From assembly GCA_011525685.1 (NCBI GenBank), contig WYBW01000073.1:1-59737 (forward strand): a DNA stretch of 59,737 nucleotides, given 5' to 3'. The translations under genes and the position numbers were made by a program. The stretch comes from Verrucomicrobiia bacterium. Its GTDB lineage: Bacteria; Verrucomicrobiota; Verrucomicrobiia; Limisphaerales; JADLHS01. The notes under the pieces are model-generated. The model searched no databases and had not been told where the DNA came from. It was given only the letters and a program-made list of their open reading frames with translations. How positions within the stretch are numbered: the stretch's first letter is position 1; the number at the start of each line of letters is the position of its first letter. Shown piece by piece: positions 24,829 through 32,759 of the stretch.

Positions 24829-26877
24829 TCACTGCTTCAATGCCAGACTCTCGCCGCTGTCGGGCAGACTCAACGCCATGACCGCCCAGCTTGTGGCAGC
24901 GGCGGAAATCCACGAATCCCGCCCATGAGGAAACCCGCTCCGAATCGTCGTGGGCTGGAAGGGAAAAGCCCTTCGTTGCACGTGCCAGGTGCCATCCGCC
25001 AGTTGGGTGGTCAGCAGGTAACGCAGGCCGCGTTCGACAGCCGGATGCGATGTCTCCAGTCGCGCACCCACTCGCAACGCATACACCGCCTGTCCGGTGG
25101 CGTAAGCGTCGCTGGCCAGGCCAGGCAATTGCGCCCAACCACCGTCGTCGCGTTGCTCCGCCAATAATGCTTGGGCAAGCGGTTGCAACTTTTGACTCGA
25201 TTCGCCGGCCCAGGCCAGACCGAGGATTTGATAGATTCTGCCTTCATTGTTTTGCGGATTGGCGGTCCAGAGCCAGTGCCGGGCGCGCTCGACCTGGCGG
25301 CCGAGTTCGGCCTTTCGTCCCGGCAAGGGATAACGCTGCAAGGCGTGAATGGCCAGCGCCGTGGCGCCGATGTCGCCGGTTTGGATCGGCGGGCGCGGCA
25401 GGTTGTTGTACCACTGCCCGTCCTTGCCCTGGATGGCGGCCAGGTGATGCACCCAGGAATCGCTGAACTCGTTTGCGGGCAAGTTCTCGGCGGCGTAGGC
25501 CAGCAGTCCATAGCCCTTCGTGTGAGCCGGATCGGGATGAAACAAAGGCTGCCAGTCGGTTTCCACATCTTTGATGTCGCCTTCCTTCACCATGTTGACG
25601 AGTTGCTCATAAGCGTCCTTGTCCACCGGCACCAACCGTTGCCGCGCCAGTCCGATGGCCGCCATGGGCAATTGCTGCTGATGACAGGAAACACAGTCCT
25701 GGCGGCTGGCGTGACGCACGAACGCTTGCTGTGAGAAAATGGCACTCTCCTGGAGCGGCGGCACGGCGGCGCCAATGCCGGCACGCAGCGTGGCCAGGTC
25801 GAGCTGCTCCGGCAAATCCCGCGTGGGTGGAGTCTTGTGGTTGATCGAATCGGGCGTGGCGTTGGTGGCCCCGGCACGGAGCAGGGCTTGGAGAATTTCG
25901 GTTTCTCCCCGACGGCCGGCCAGCATCAATGGCGTCTGCGGGATGCCGAGAAAAGCGTCCACCTCCTCGCCGCCGTCGCGGTTCGGGTCGGCACCGAGTC
26001 GCAGCAGCAGTTCCACCAGCGCGGAGTTGCCTTCCTCGCTCGAGGCCGCCCAGTGCAGGGGTGTGTAGCCGTCCATCTGCGAGGCCTGGTTGACGGGCGC
26101 CCCATGATCCAACAGCAACCGAGCCGCCGCGGTCTGATCCGCCCACGCTGCCTGGGAGAGCGGTGTACCCATCGTTCCCTCGGCGTTGACGTCCGCGCCG
26201 GCCTCGATCAAACGCTTGAGGATGGACGCATCGCCGCGAAACGCGGCCCACATCAACGGGCTGCGGCCGCCGCCGAAAATGAACGGCCCGTCGCCGACGC
26301 CCGGCTGGGCATTGATGTCCGCGCCGTGCTTCAACAACAGCCGCACGGTTTTCGCGTCCCCGCCGGCGACTGCTGCCATGAGTGCGCTGGCGCCAAAGCG
26401 GTTCGTGGCCCGCGCGTCGGCCCCGTGTCGCAGGAGCAACTCGACGGTTCGATGAGAGTTCCACGGTCGGGCCGCGAGCATCAACGGCGTGTTGCCCAGG
26501 CCGGAGCGCACATTGACTTCCGCCCCACGCTCGAGCAGCAGCCGGGTCTTCTCGTAATCGTAGGCCGCGCGCATGAGCGCCGTGGCGCCGGCGGCATTGA
26601 CCGCGTTGACCTCCGCGCCGCAGTCGAGCAGCAGGCGTAGAGAGGCCAGATCGCCATAAACCGCGGCCAGCATCAGCGGTGTATTCGCCCGGGCATCCCG
26701 GGCGTTGGGTGAAAGCCCCTGGTCCAGCATGGCGCGAAGTTGGCGGACTTCGCCACTGCGCAGAGCGGCAAAGTATTCTTCGCTGAGGGGCGGCGGCGCG
26801 GCGGTCGCCCGCACGACGGCGCAGAGCCAGAGTGATGTGATGATGGTCAGGAGAAAACTCAACCGAACTGATTTCAT
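24829..26877 (-). CDS. Secreted ankyrin-repeat / haem c / prenyltransferase-cyclase-like fusion protein
   Basis: A 682-aa exported protein. Signal peptide at residues 1-28 (ATG at 26877; an earlier ATG at 26913 would give a poor leader). Residues about 35-340 are ankyrin repeats (TPLMLAAVYGD, ALMRAAYD, SPLMWAAFRGD, TPLHWAASS, TPLMLAGRRGE). Residues 395-399 are a single c-type haem motif CVSCH. The C-terminal 240 residues carry repeats typical of squalene-cyclase/prenyltransferase alpha-alpha barrels (KDGQWYNN, DDGGWAQLPGLASDAYATGQAVYAL, LADGTWHV). The CVSCH implies cytochrome c maturation in the periplasm. Function unknown; such multi-part proteins occur in Planctomycetes and Verrucomicrobia. 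Confidence 0.85.
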   Translation of the reverse strand: MKSVRLSFLLTIITSLWLCAVVRATAAPPPLSEEYFAALRSGEVRQLRAMLDQGLSPNARDARANTPLMLAAVYGDLASLRLLLDCGAEVNAVNAAGATALMRAAYDYEKTRLLLERGAEVNVRSGLGNTPLMLAARPWNSHRTVELLLRHGADARATNRFGASALMAAVAGGDAKTVRLLLKHGADINAQPGVGDGPFIFGGGRSPLMWAAFRGDASILKRLIEAGADVNAEGTMGTPLSQAAWADQTAAARLLLDHGAPVNQASQMDGYTPLHWAASSEEGNSALVELLLRLGADPNRDGGEEVDAFLGIPQTPLMLAGRRGETEILQALLRAGATNATPDSINHKTPPTRDLPEQLDLATLRAGIGAAVPPLQESAIFSQQAFVRHASRQDCVSCHQQQLPMAAIGLARQRLVPVDKDAYEQLVNMVKEGDIKDVETDWQPLFHPDPAHTKGYGLLAYAAENLPANEFSDSWVHHLAAIQGKDGQWYNNLPRPPIQTGDIGATALAIHALQRYPLPGRKAELGRQVERARHWLWTANPQNNEGRIYQILGLAWAGESSQKLQPLAQALLAEQRDDGGWAQLPGLASDAYATGQAVYALRVGARLETSHPAVERGLRYLLTTQLADGTWHVQRRAFPFQPTTIRSGFPHGRDSWISAAATSWAVMALSLPDSGESLALKQ

Positions 26878-27276
26878 GATCTTGTTTCGCAGTTGTGTGT
26901 TTCGTTGTTTCAAATTGTTGACGGGAACTTCTACTCGAAGGCGGTTGGCGGAACAATGGACCGAAAGGGGAAGTGCCCGGTGCTCTCCAGAAAGGATGCC
27001 AAAGGAGTCTCGCCGGCTTTCTTGAGCCGCCGAGGTCTTTGACTTGATGCTCCGTGGGTTCGATAGTTTGGTGAGATTACGCTTCAGCGACCAGACAGCA
27101 GAATATGCACCTTCATGAAAGAGCCACAGAGCAACGCGACCGTTGTCGTCTTCGTCAAAAGGGAAACCCAGCTTAATTTACGAGTGAGAGAGCGCGCTTC
27201 GTGATGGAGACCCCTGAAAAGCCACTGAAAAACATTGCCTGCGCCGGGCCGCGGCAGCACATTGGCGGCAGCCGAC
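26878..27276. other. Intergenic region, nothing recognised
   Basis: A 399-bp gap between the divergently placed ankyrin gene (minus) and tRNA-Ser (plus). It must hold both promoters, but I found no convincing -35/-10 pair, no coding frame with a domain and no strong palindrome. Confidence 0.4.
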
Positions 27277-27362
27277 GGAGAGATGGCAGAGTGGTTTAAT
27301 GCACACGCCTGGAAAGCGTGAGTGGCTAAAACCCACCGGGGGTTCGAATCCCCCTCTCTCCG
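27277..27362 (+). tRNA. tRNA-Ser (anticodon GGA)
   Basis: Acceptor arms ggagaga (27277-27283) and tctctcc (27355-27361) pair, with discriminator G and genome-encoded CCA at 27363-27365. Anticodon stem cacgc/gcgtg encloses loop ctggaaa with anticodon GGA at 27311-27313. A long variable arm (gtggctaaaacccac) and T-arm gggggttcgaatccccc are present, as expected for a class II serine tRNA. Confidence 0.97.
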
Positions 27363-27442
27363 CCAGCCAAACCACCTGTTCCCGTTACGCACCCGTCGCC
27401 GTGAGTCGGATTTGACGCCTCGCGTTCTTTCGTTTCCTTCCG

Positions 27443-30400
27443 TCAGGTGTGTTGGAGCGGGTCTTTCTGTTTGGGCTTGCGCATCTCCCGCAGGCGAAGC
27501 CAGTAGAAGATCACCGGGGTCACGATCAGAATGTGCAAGAGGCTGCTCACCATGCCGCCGATCACCGGCGTGGCCAGCGGTTTCATCACTTCCGCGCCCT
27601 GACGATGACTCCACATGATCGGCAGCAGACTCGCGATCACCGTGCCCACGGTCATCAGCTTCGGCCGCAACCGCAGCCGCGCGCCGTCTTTCACCGCTTG
27701 GAGGAGGTCGGCAGCATTGAACAACTCGCCGCGCTCGGCCATGCGCTGCTTCACCATCTCATCGAGATAAACCACCATCACGACACCGGTTTGCACCGCC
27801 GTGCCGAACAGCGCGATGTAACCGACCCATACCGCGCCATTGAAATTGTAGCCGAGCAATTTTTGCAGGAACACGCCACCACTCAACGCAAACGGCACCG
27901 CCAGCAAGACGTGTCCCGCCTCCAGCGCGCTGCGATACACCATGTAAAGCAGGAGGAAGATGATCAGCAGCGTGGCGGGGAAGACGAATTGCATCGTCCG
28001 GGCGAAGCGGCGCTGGTTCTCGTATTCACCGGTCATCTGCCAGGTGAGATTGCCCCAGTCCATCTGGCGCAACGCCGTTTCCACGTCGGCCACGAAACCC
28101 CCGAGATCGCGGCCCTGCACGTTTGCCTGCACGTAACCGCGCAAGCGTCCGTTCTCGCTGGCGATCTCGTTCGCCCCCATCTCGCGGGTGATGGTGGCCA
28201 CCATGGCCAGCGGGATGTAGGCGGTTTGCGCGCCAGCCGAAGCGCCCGCCGCTGGGCCCATGCCGCCGGACGCGTCTGAACTGCCCGACGCCCCTGCTGC
28301 GATCAGTATCCTCCCCAGCTTCTCAATATCCTCCCGCTCGCTGCGCTCCAACCGCACTTGAATCGGATACCGCTCGCGCCCTTCGATGACCACGCTCACG
28401 TTCTTCCCGCCGATGGCCACCTCCACGGCGTCCAGCACATCACGCGCGCTGAGTCCATAACGTGCCATCGCGCGGCGGTCCACCTTCACGTTCAGATACG
28501 GCTTGCCCTGCACGCGCGACGGCGACACGCCCGACGCACCGGGAATTTGCTTCACCACCCGCTCGACTTCGTACGCCTTCCGTTGAATTGCGTCCAGGTT
28601 GTCGCCGTAAATCTTTACGCCCACCTGCGCGCGGATGCCGGTGTAGAGCATCAGAATCCGATTCTCAATCGGCTGCAAAAACGCCGGCACATAGCCGGGT
28701 ACGATCTTCATCGTTTCGGTCAATTCCGCTTTCAACTTCTCGACCGTCATGCCTTCGCGCCAGGCCGGGTTGCGCATCACGCGTGGCAGTTTGATGAAAC
28801 CCAGCACGGTGCGGTTGGTGGAGATCCATTCGGGCTTGAGCGTGATGGTTGTCTCCAGCATTTCCGTCGGCGCGGGGTCGGTGGGTGTCTCGAAGCGGCC
28901 CAGTTTGCCGGCCACGGTTTCGATCTCCGGCACGCCGGCCATCACCTTGTCCTGCCACGACATGACGCGCTGGATTTCCGAAAGTCCCGTCGAAGGCATC
29001 AATACGGGCATGTGCAGCAAACTACCCTCGTTCAGCGGCGGCATGAATTCCTTGCCGAAGCCTTGCGCAAACGCGGCCGGGCGATGCCAGCCGCTCTCGT
29101 GCAATCGCATCACCCACGTTCGCGGCAAACCAAATGCCGTAATCAACGCCGCTCCGAGCAACAGCGCTGCCATTCCGACGACCGTGATGCGATGTTTCAA
29201 CGCCCAGTTCAGCGCGGGATCGTAGAGTTTGAGCAGAAACCGCATCACCCAGTTGCGGTCCTCGGCGTGAAACGGCCCGCGCACCAGCAGGCTGCACAAC
29301 ACCGGCACGAGCGTCACCGCCAGCACAGTCGAGCCGATCATCGCAAAGGTCTTCGTCCAGGCGAGCGGATGGAACAATTTGCCTTCCTGCCCTCCGAGCG
29401 CGAACACCGGCACGAACGCCAAGATGATGATGGCCATCGCGAAGAAGATGGGGCGGCCGACTTGCTTGCAAGCGACGAGGGTTATTTCCCATGTCTCCTT
29501 CGCGGTCAGGCGTTGAAAGTGGGCAGGTGGAAAAGTGGGTGAGTGGGAATCGCCGGTCCTCACCTGCTCACTTTCCCACTTTCTCACTTTCTCTTCTTCA
29601 GCGCGTTCACAATGCCGGATCACATTCTCCGTCACCACAATCGCCGCGTCCACCAGCACGCCGATGGCGATGGCAATGCCGGTCAACGACATGATGTTGC
29701 TCGTGATGCCGAATTCTTTCATCAGCAGGAACGAAATCAGAATCGAGATCGGCAGCGGCAACGTCACGATGAGGATGCTGCGGAAGTGCCAGAGGAAAAT
29801 GATGTGCGCCAGCGTCACAAGGATGATTTCCTCGATCAACGCGTGTTTGAGCGTGTTGATCGTGCGGTCAATCAGCGTGCTGCGGTCGTAGAAGGGCCGG
29901 ATGGAAATCCCCGGCGGCAGACTGGGGGAGATTTGCGCGATTTTGGCCTTCACGCGTTCGATGACGGCTTTGGCGTTTTCGCCGGTGCGCATCACCACCG
30001 TGCCGCCGACGGCTTCCTGACCGTTGATATCCAACGCCCCGCGCCGAAAATCGCCGCCGATTTGCACGGTGGCCAGGTCCTTCAGATACACCGGCACACC
30101 GTTCACCGCCTTTACCGCGATGAGTTCCAAGTCTTCGATGCTCTCAACCAAACCGATGCCGCGCAGGACAAATTCCGCGCCATTCTCCTCAATGACCTTG
30201 CCGCCGACGTTCAGGTTCGCGTTCTGCACGGCAGCCATCACTTCGCCCAGCGTGACACCTGTTGCACGCATCTTGCTGGAGGACAGTTCGATTTGATATT
30301 GCTTCACGAAGCCGCCGATGCTCGCCACCTCCGCCACGCCCTGCACACTGGCGAGCTGATAGCGGATGAACCAGTCTTGCACCGCGCGCAATTTGCCGAG

Positions 30401-30871
30401 GTCGTAGCCGCCGGCGGGCGCTTTGGCCGGGTCAACGTGCAGGTAGTATTGATAAACCCACCCGAGACCGGTCGCGTCCGGGCCGAGTTGCGGCTTCACG
30501 CCCTCGGGCATGGCGGCTTGCAGATAATTGAGCCGCTCCAGCACGCGCGTCCGGGCGAAGTAAGTGTCCACGTTGTCCTCGAAGATGATCGTGAGGAGCG
30601 AGAACCCGAACATGGAAACCGCGCGCACGTCCTTCACGCCCGCCAGCCCTTGCAGACCGGTCGAGAGCGGAAAGGTGACTTGATCCTCGACCTCCTGCGG
30701 ACTGCGGCCCATCCAGTCCGCATAAACGAGCACCTGATTCTCGGAGAGATCGGGAATCGCATCCACCGGGGTGCGGAACACCGCGCGCACACCCAGCGCG
30801 ATGATCATGAGCGTCCCGCACAGCACGAGGAAGCGGTTGCGCAAACTCCATTCGATGATGCGCGGGATCAT
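27443..30871 (-). CDS. Heavy-metal efflux RND transporter (CusA/CzcA/CnrA family)
   Basis: Proton-driven inner-membrane pump of a tripartite metal exporter, 1142 aa (family about 1040). HME-RND hallmarks: N-terminal RNRFLVLCG, TPVDAIPDLSENQVLVYADW, QVTFPLSTGLQGLAGV, the proton-relay helix AIGVLVDAAIVVTENV, and the second repeat LLLYMVYRSALEAGHVLLAVPFALSG. Two insertions explain the extra length. About residues 425-453 are encoded by a word-repeat hairpin in the loop after helix 4, and a Gly/Ala/Ser-rich stretch (ASGSSDASGGMG) lies before AYIPLAMVATI. The metal cannot be fixed from this alone; a methionine-rich Cus-type path was not checked. Last gene of the minus-strand metal operon, after the adaptor gene. 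Confidence 0.93.
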   Translation of the reverse strand: MIPRIIEWSLRNRFLVLCGTLMIIALGVRAVFRTPVDAIPDLSENQVLVYADWMGRSPQEVEDQVTFPLSTGLQGLAGVKDVRAVSMFGFSLLTIIFEDNVDTYFARTRVLERLNYLQAAMPEGVKPQLGPDATGLGWVYQYYLHVDPAKAPAGGYDLGKLRAVQDWFIRYQLASVQGVAEVASIGGFVKQYQIELSSSKMRATGVTLGEVMAAVQNANLNVGGKVIEENGAEFVLRGIGLVESIEDLELIAVKAVNGVPVYLKDLATVQIGGDFRRGALDINGQEAVGGTVVMRTGENAKAVIERVKAKIAQISPSLPPGISIRPFYDRSTLIDRTINTLKHALIEEIILVTLAHIIFLWHFRSILIVTLPLPISILISFLLMKEFGITSNIMSLTGIAIAIGVLVDAAIVVTENVIRHCERAEEEKVRKWESEQVRTGDSHSPTFPPAHFQRLTAKETWEITLVACKQVGRPIFFAMAIIILAFVPVFALGGQEGKLFHPLAWTKTFAMIGSTVLAVTLVPVLCSLLVRGPFHAEDRNWVMRFLLKLYDPALNWALKHRITVVGMAALLLGAALITAFGLPRTWVMRLHESGWHRPAAFAQGFGKEFMPPLNEGSLLHMPVLMPSTGLSEIQRVMSWQDKVMAGVPEIETVAGKLGRFETPTDPAPTEMLETTITLKPEWISTNRTVLGFIKLPRVMRNPAWREGMTVEKLKAELTETMKIVPGYVPAFLQPIENRILMLYTGIRAQVGVKIYGDNLDAIQRKAYEVERVVKQIPGASGVSPSRVQGKPYLNVKVDRRAMARYGLSARDVLDAVEVAIGGKNVSVVIEGRERYPIQVRLERSEREDIEKLGRILIAAGASGSSDASGGMGPAAGASAGAQTAYIPLAMVATITREMGANEIASENGRLRGYVQANVQGRDLGGFVADVETALRQMDWGNLTWQMTGEYENQRRFARTMQFVFPATLLIIFLLLYMVYRSALEAGHVLLAVPFALSGGVFLQKLLGYNFNGAVWVGYIALFGTAVQTGVVMVVYLDEMVKQRMAERGELFNAADLLQAVKDGARLRLRPKLMTVGTVIASLLPIMWSHRQGAEVMKPLATPVIGGMVSSLLHILIVTPVIFYWLRLREMRKPKQKDPLQHT
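29515..29591. repeat. Word-repeat hairpin inside the RND pump gene
   Basis: Arms 29515-29545 (aaagtggg/aggtgg words) and 29561-29591 (cactttc/ccactttc words) pair imperfectly, about 23 of 31 positions, around a 15-nt loop. It is the same architecture as the intergenic word hairpins, but lies in frame within the coding region and is translated as a charged stretch (KVRKWESEQVRTG). Confidence 0.65.
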
Positions 30872-30898
30872 CGTGCCAGTCTCCCCGGTTGCCGTTCC

Positions 30899-31029
30899 CC
30901 CTCACCCTGACCCTCTCCCCCAGGAGAGGGAACAGCAGTGGGCGTCCCCGCTATTTCTGAAATCGTCCGCAACGCCGACCGGCAGGCGACGATTCTCCCT
31001 CTCCGCGGGGGAGAGGGCCGGGGTGAGGG
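30899..31029. repeat. CTCACCC/CTCTCCC palindromic element between adaptor and pump genes
   Basis: Arm ccctcaccctgaccctctcc (30899-30918, continuing to 30923) pairs with 31006-31029 (gggggagagggccggggtgaggg type) with about three mismatches. The 131-bp element fills most of the gap between the adaptor gene stop and the RND gene start, as seen also at 10041-10170. Confidence 0.75.
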
Positions 31030-31058
31030 CGAGCGTTTCACAAATGTGTTCACCGCCT

Positions 31059-32759
31059 TCATTTGACCTCCATTCCGCACTCCAGCATCTCGGCGCCGAA
31101 CCACGGGTTGCGCACTGTGGGCTGAAACTGAATCCACTCCGCGCGATTCGGCGCGCCGGGGAAGGATTCCTTGGTCATCGGACAACGGAAGACTTTGAGT
31201 TCGACCGGGGCAGATTTGTTCCGCTGAGCCGCCTGCGCCAACACCACGGTCGCCGTGCTCAATGGATAAAACGACCGGCGCGCTTCTTTGAGATCGGTCA
31301 CGCGAGAGAGATGCGAACCGCCCTCGACCGCCAGGACAAACGGCTGCCATGCCTCGCTGCCGGTGAACGCGGCATACAACGTCGCCGCCGCGTCGTGAGC
31401 CTTGACCGCATCGCGATTGAACCGCTCCAGGTCATCCGCCGCCAGCGCCGCGCCCAGGCCATCCACCAGCGCGAAGAATGTCCGGACCGCCTCCCGTTGC
31501 GCCTCAGTTAGCGGGGGAAGATCGCCATCCGGGACTGCGGGAGTCATGGGTTGCGTCATGGGCCTCGTAAACGCGCGGTTCATCTCCGCCTGGCCGTCAA
31601 TCAGCAGATTACCGTTCACAACCACCTTTTCGCCCGCGTCCAGGCCGGCGAGCACTTCCACCAGGGCGTCCCCGCGCCGGCCAATCTGCAGCTCGCGCCG
31701 CGCGTAATTGCCATCGCCCTGGTCCACGTACACGACGGCTTCCGTCCCGGTCTGAATCACCGCGGAGCGGGGGACCGTGAGCACCTCCGGCGCGGCAAGT
31801 TGAATCCGCCCGTCGGCATAGAGCCGATTCAGCAAGAGGCGTCGTCCCTCGACCGGCGGATTTGCAAGTTCGACACGCACTCTGGTTGAGCGCGTCGAGT
31901 TGTCGAAGTTCGGGTCAATGAACGTGATTTCGCCGATAAACGTTTTGCCCGGCAGCGAAGGCGTGGTGACGTCCACCTTGAGGCCGGCTCTGATCCACGG
32001 CAAATCCTGTTCGTAAACGGGGAACTGAAACCACATGGTCGAAAAGTCGGCGAGCGCGAAGAGCTTTTCGCCTTCCATCACGTATTGTCCCGCGTACACG
32101 TTGCGCTCGACGACCGTGCCGCTGATGGGCGCAAGAATCTGCGAGGTCAATGCGTCGGCGGGTTTGGCGTCCAGGGCTTCAAGCTGTTTCTCCGTGAGCC
32201 CCAGTTGACGCAACCGCAGCGCCGCGGCTTTGCGCAAGTCGGCACTGGCTGCACCGGCCAGCGAACGATACTCGCGCTCGGCTTGCAGCAACATCGGGCT
32301 GTAGAACTCGGCGAGCGGTTCGCCTTCCTTGACCTCCGCGCCGACGTAGTTGACGTGCAGTTTGTCAATCCGTCCGCCCACATAAGCGGACAACACGCGG
32401 CGACGCGACTCGTCGGCTTCAATCGTGCCCGCGACGACGAGGGTTTTGGCCAGCGGACGCACTGCCGCTTCCTCGGTTTGCACGTTGAGCACGCTGATTG
32501 CGGTTGCGGAGAGCGGCACCACATCGCCCAGGTCGAGGCCGGATTCGCCTTCGTAAACCGGCGTGAGTTCCATGCCACAAATGGTGCAGCGACCCGGCTG
32601 ATCCGACTTGATCCACGGATGCATGGCACTCTGGTAGTAGAGCACCTTGCGTTCGGCCTGGGCATCGGCGGGACGGGGCTTTTCGCAGCCCATCAGCAAT
32701 GATGCGACCGATAGGACACATACGACCCATTTAGGGAACGAGTGACAAATTGATTTCAT
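31059..32759 (-). CDS. Heavy-metal efflux periplasmic adaptor (CusB family) with HMBD and DUF3347 domains
   Basis: Membrane-fusion protein linking pump and outer-membrane channel, 566 aa. Lipoprotein signal with lipobox LLMGC. A heavy-metal-binding-like domain follows (SAMHPWIKSDQPGRCTICGMEL; its first Cys is replaced by Ala). Then come barrel-sandwich and hairpin segments (GGRIDKLHVNYVGAEVKEGEPL, ILAPISGTVVERNVYAGQYV) and a C-terminal DUF3347 domain with FRCPMTKE and MLECGMEVK that may bind Cu. The ATG at 32759 overlaps the TGA of the outer-membrane factor gene (ATGA), indicating translational coupling. Confidence 0.92.
   Translation of the reverse strand: MKSICHSFPKWVVCVLSVASLLMGCEKPRPADAQAERKVLYYQSAMHPWIKSDQPGRCTICGMELTPVYEGESGLDLGDVVPLSATAISVLNVQTEEAAVRPLAKTLVVAGTIEADESRRRVLSAYVGGRIDKLHVNYVGAEVKEGEPLAEFYSPMLLQAEREYRSLAGAASADLRKAAALRLRQLGLTEKQLEALDAKPADALTSQILAPISGTVVERNVYAGQYVMEGEKLFALADFSTMWFQFPVYEQDLPWIRAGLKVDVTTPSLPGKTFIGEITFIDPNFDNSTRSTRVRVELANPPVEGRRLLLNRLYADGRIQLAAPEVLTVPRSAVIQTGTEAVVYVDQGDGNYARRELQIGRRGDALVEVLAGLDAGEKVVVNGNLLIDGQAEMNRAFTRPMTQPMTPAVPDGDLPPLTEAQREAVRTFFALVDGLGAALAADDLERFNRDAVKAHDAAATLYAAFTGSEAWQPFVLAVEGGSHLSRVTDLKEARRSFYPLSTATVVLAQAAQRNKSAPVELKVFRCPMTKESFPGAPNRAEWIQFQPTVRNPWFGAEMLECGMEVK

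Noticed and set aside
27178..27375. Minus-strand frame ERGGFEPP across tRNA-Ser
   Set aside because: It is the familiar spurious translation of an antisense tRNA gene.
28358..30910. Two long plus-strand open frames (394 and 455 codons) across the RND pump
   Set aside because: They are antisense shadows of the clearly conserved RND gene; His/Arg/Gln-rich with no domain.
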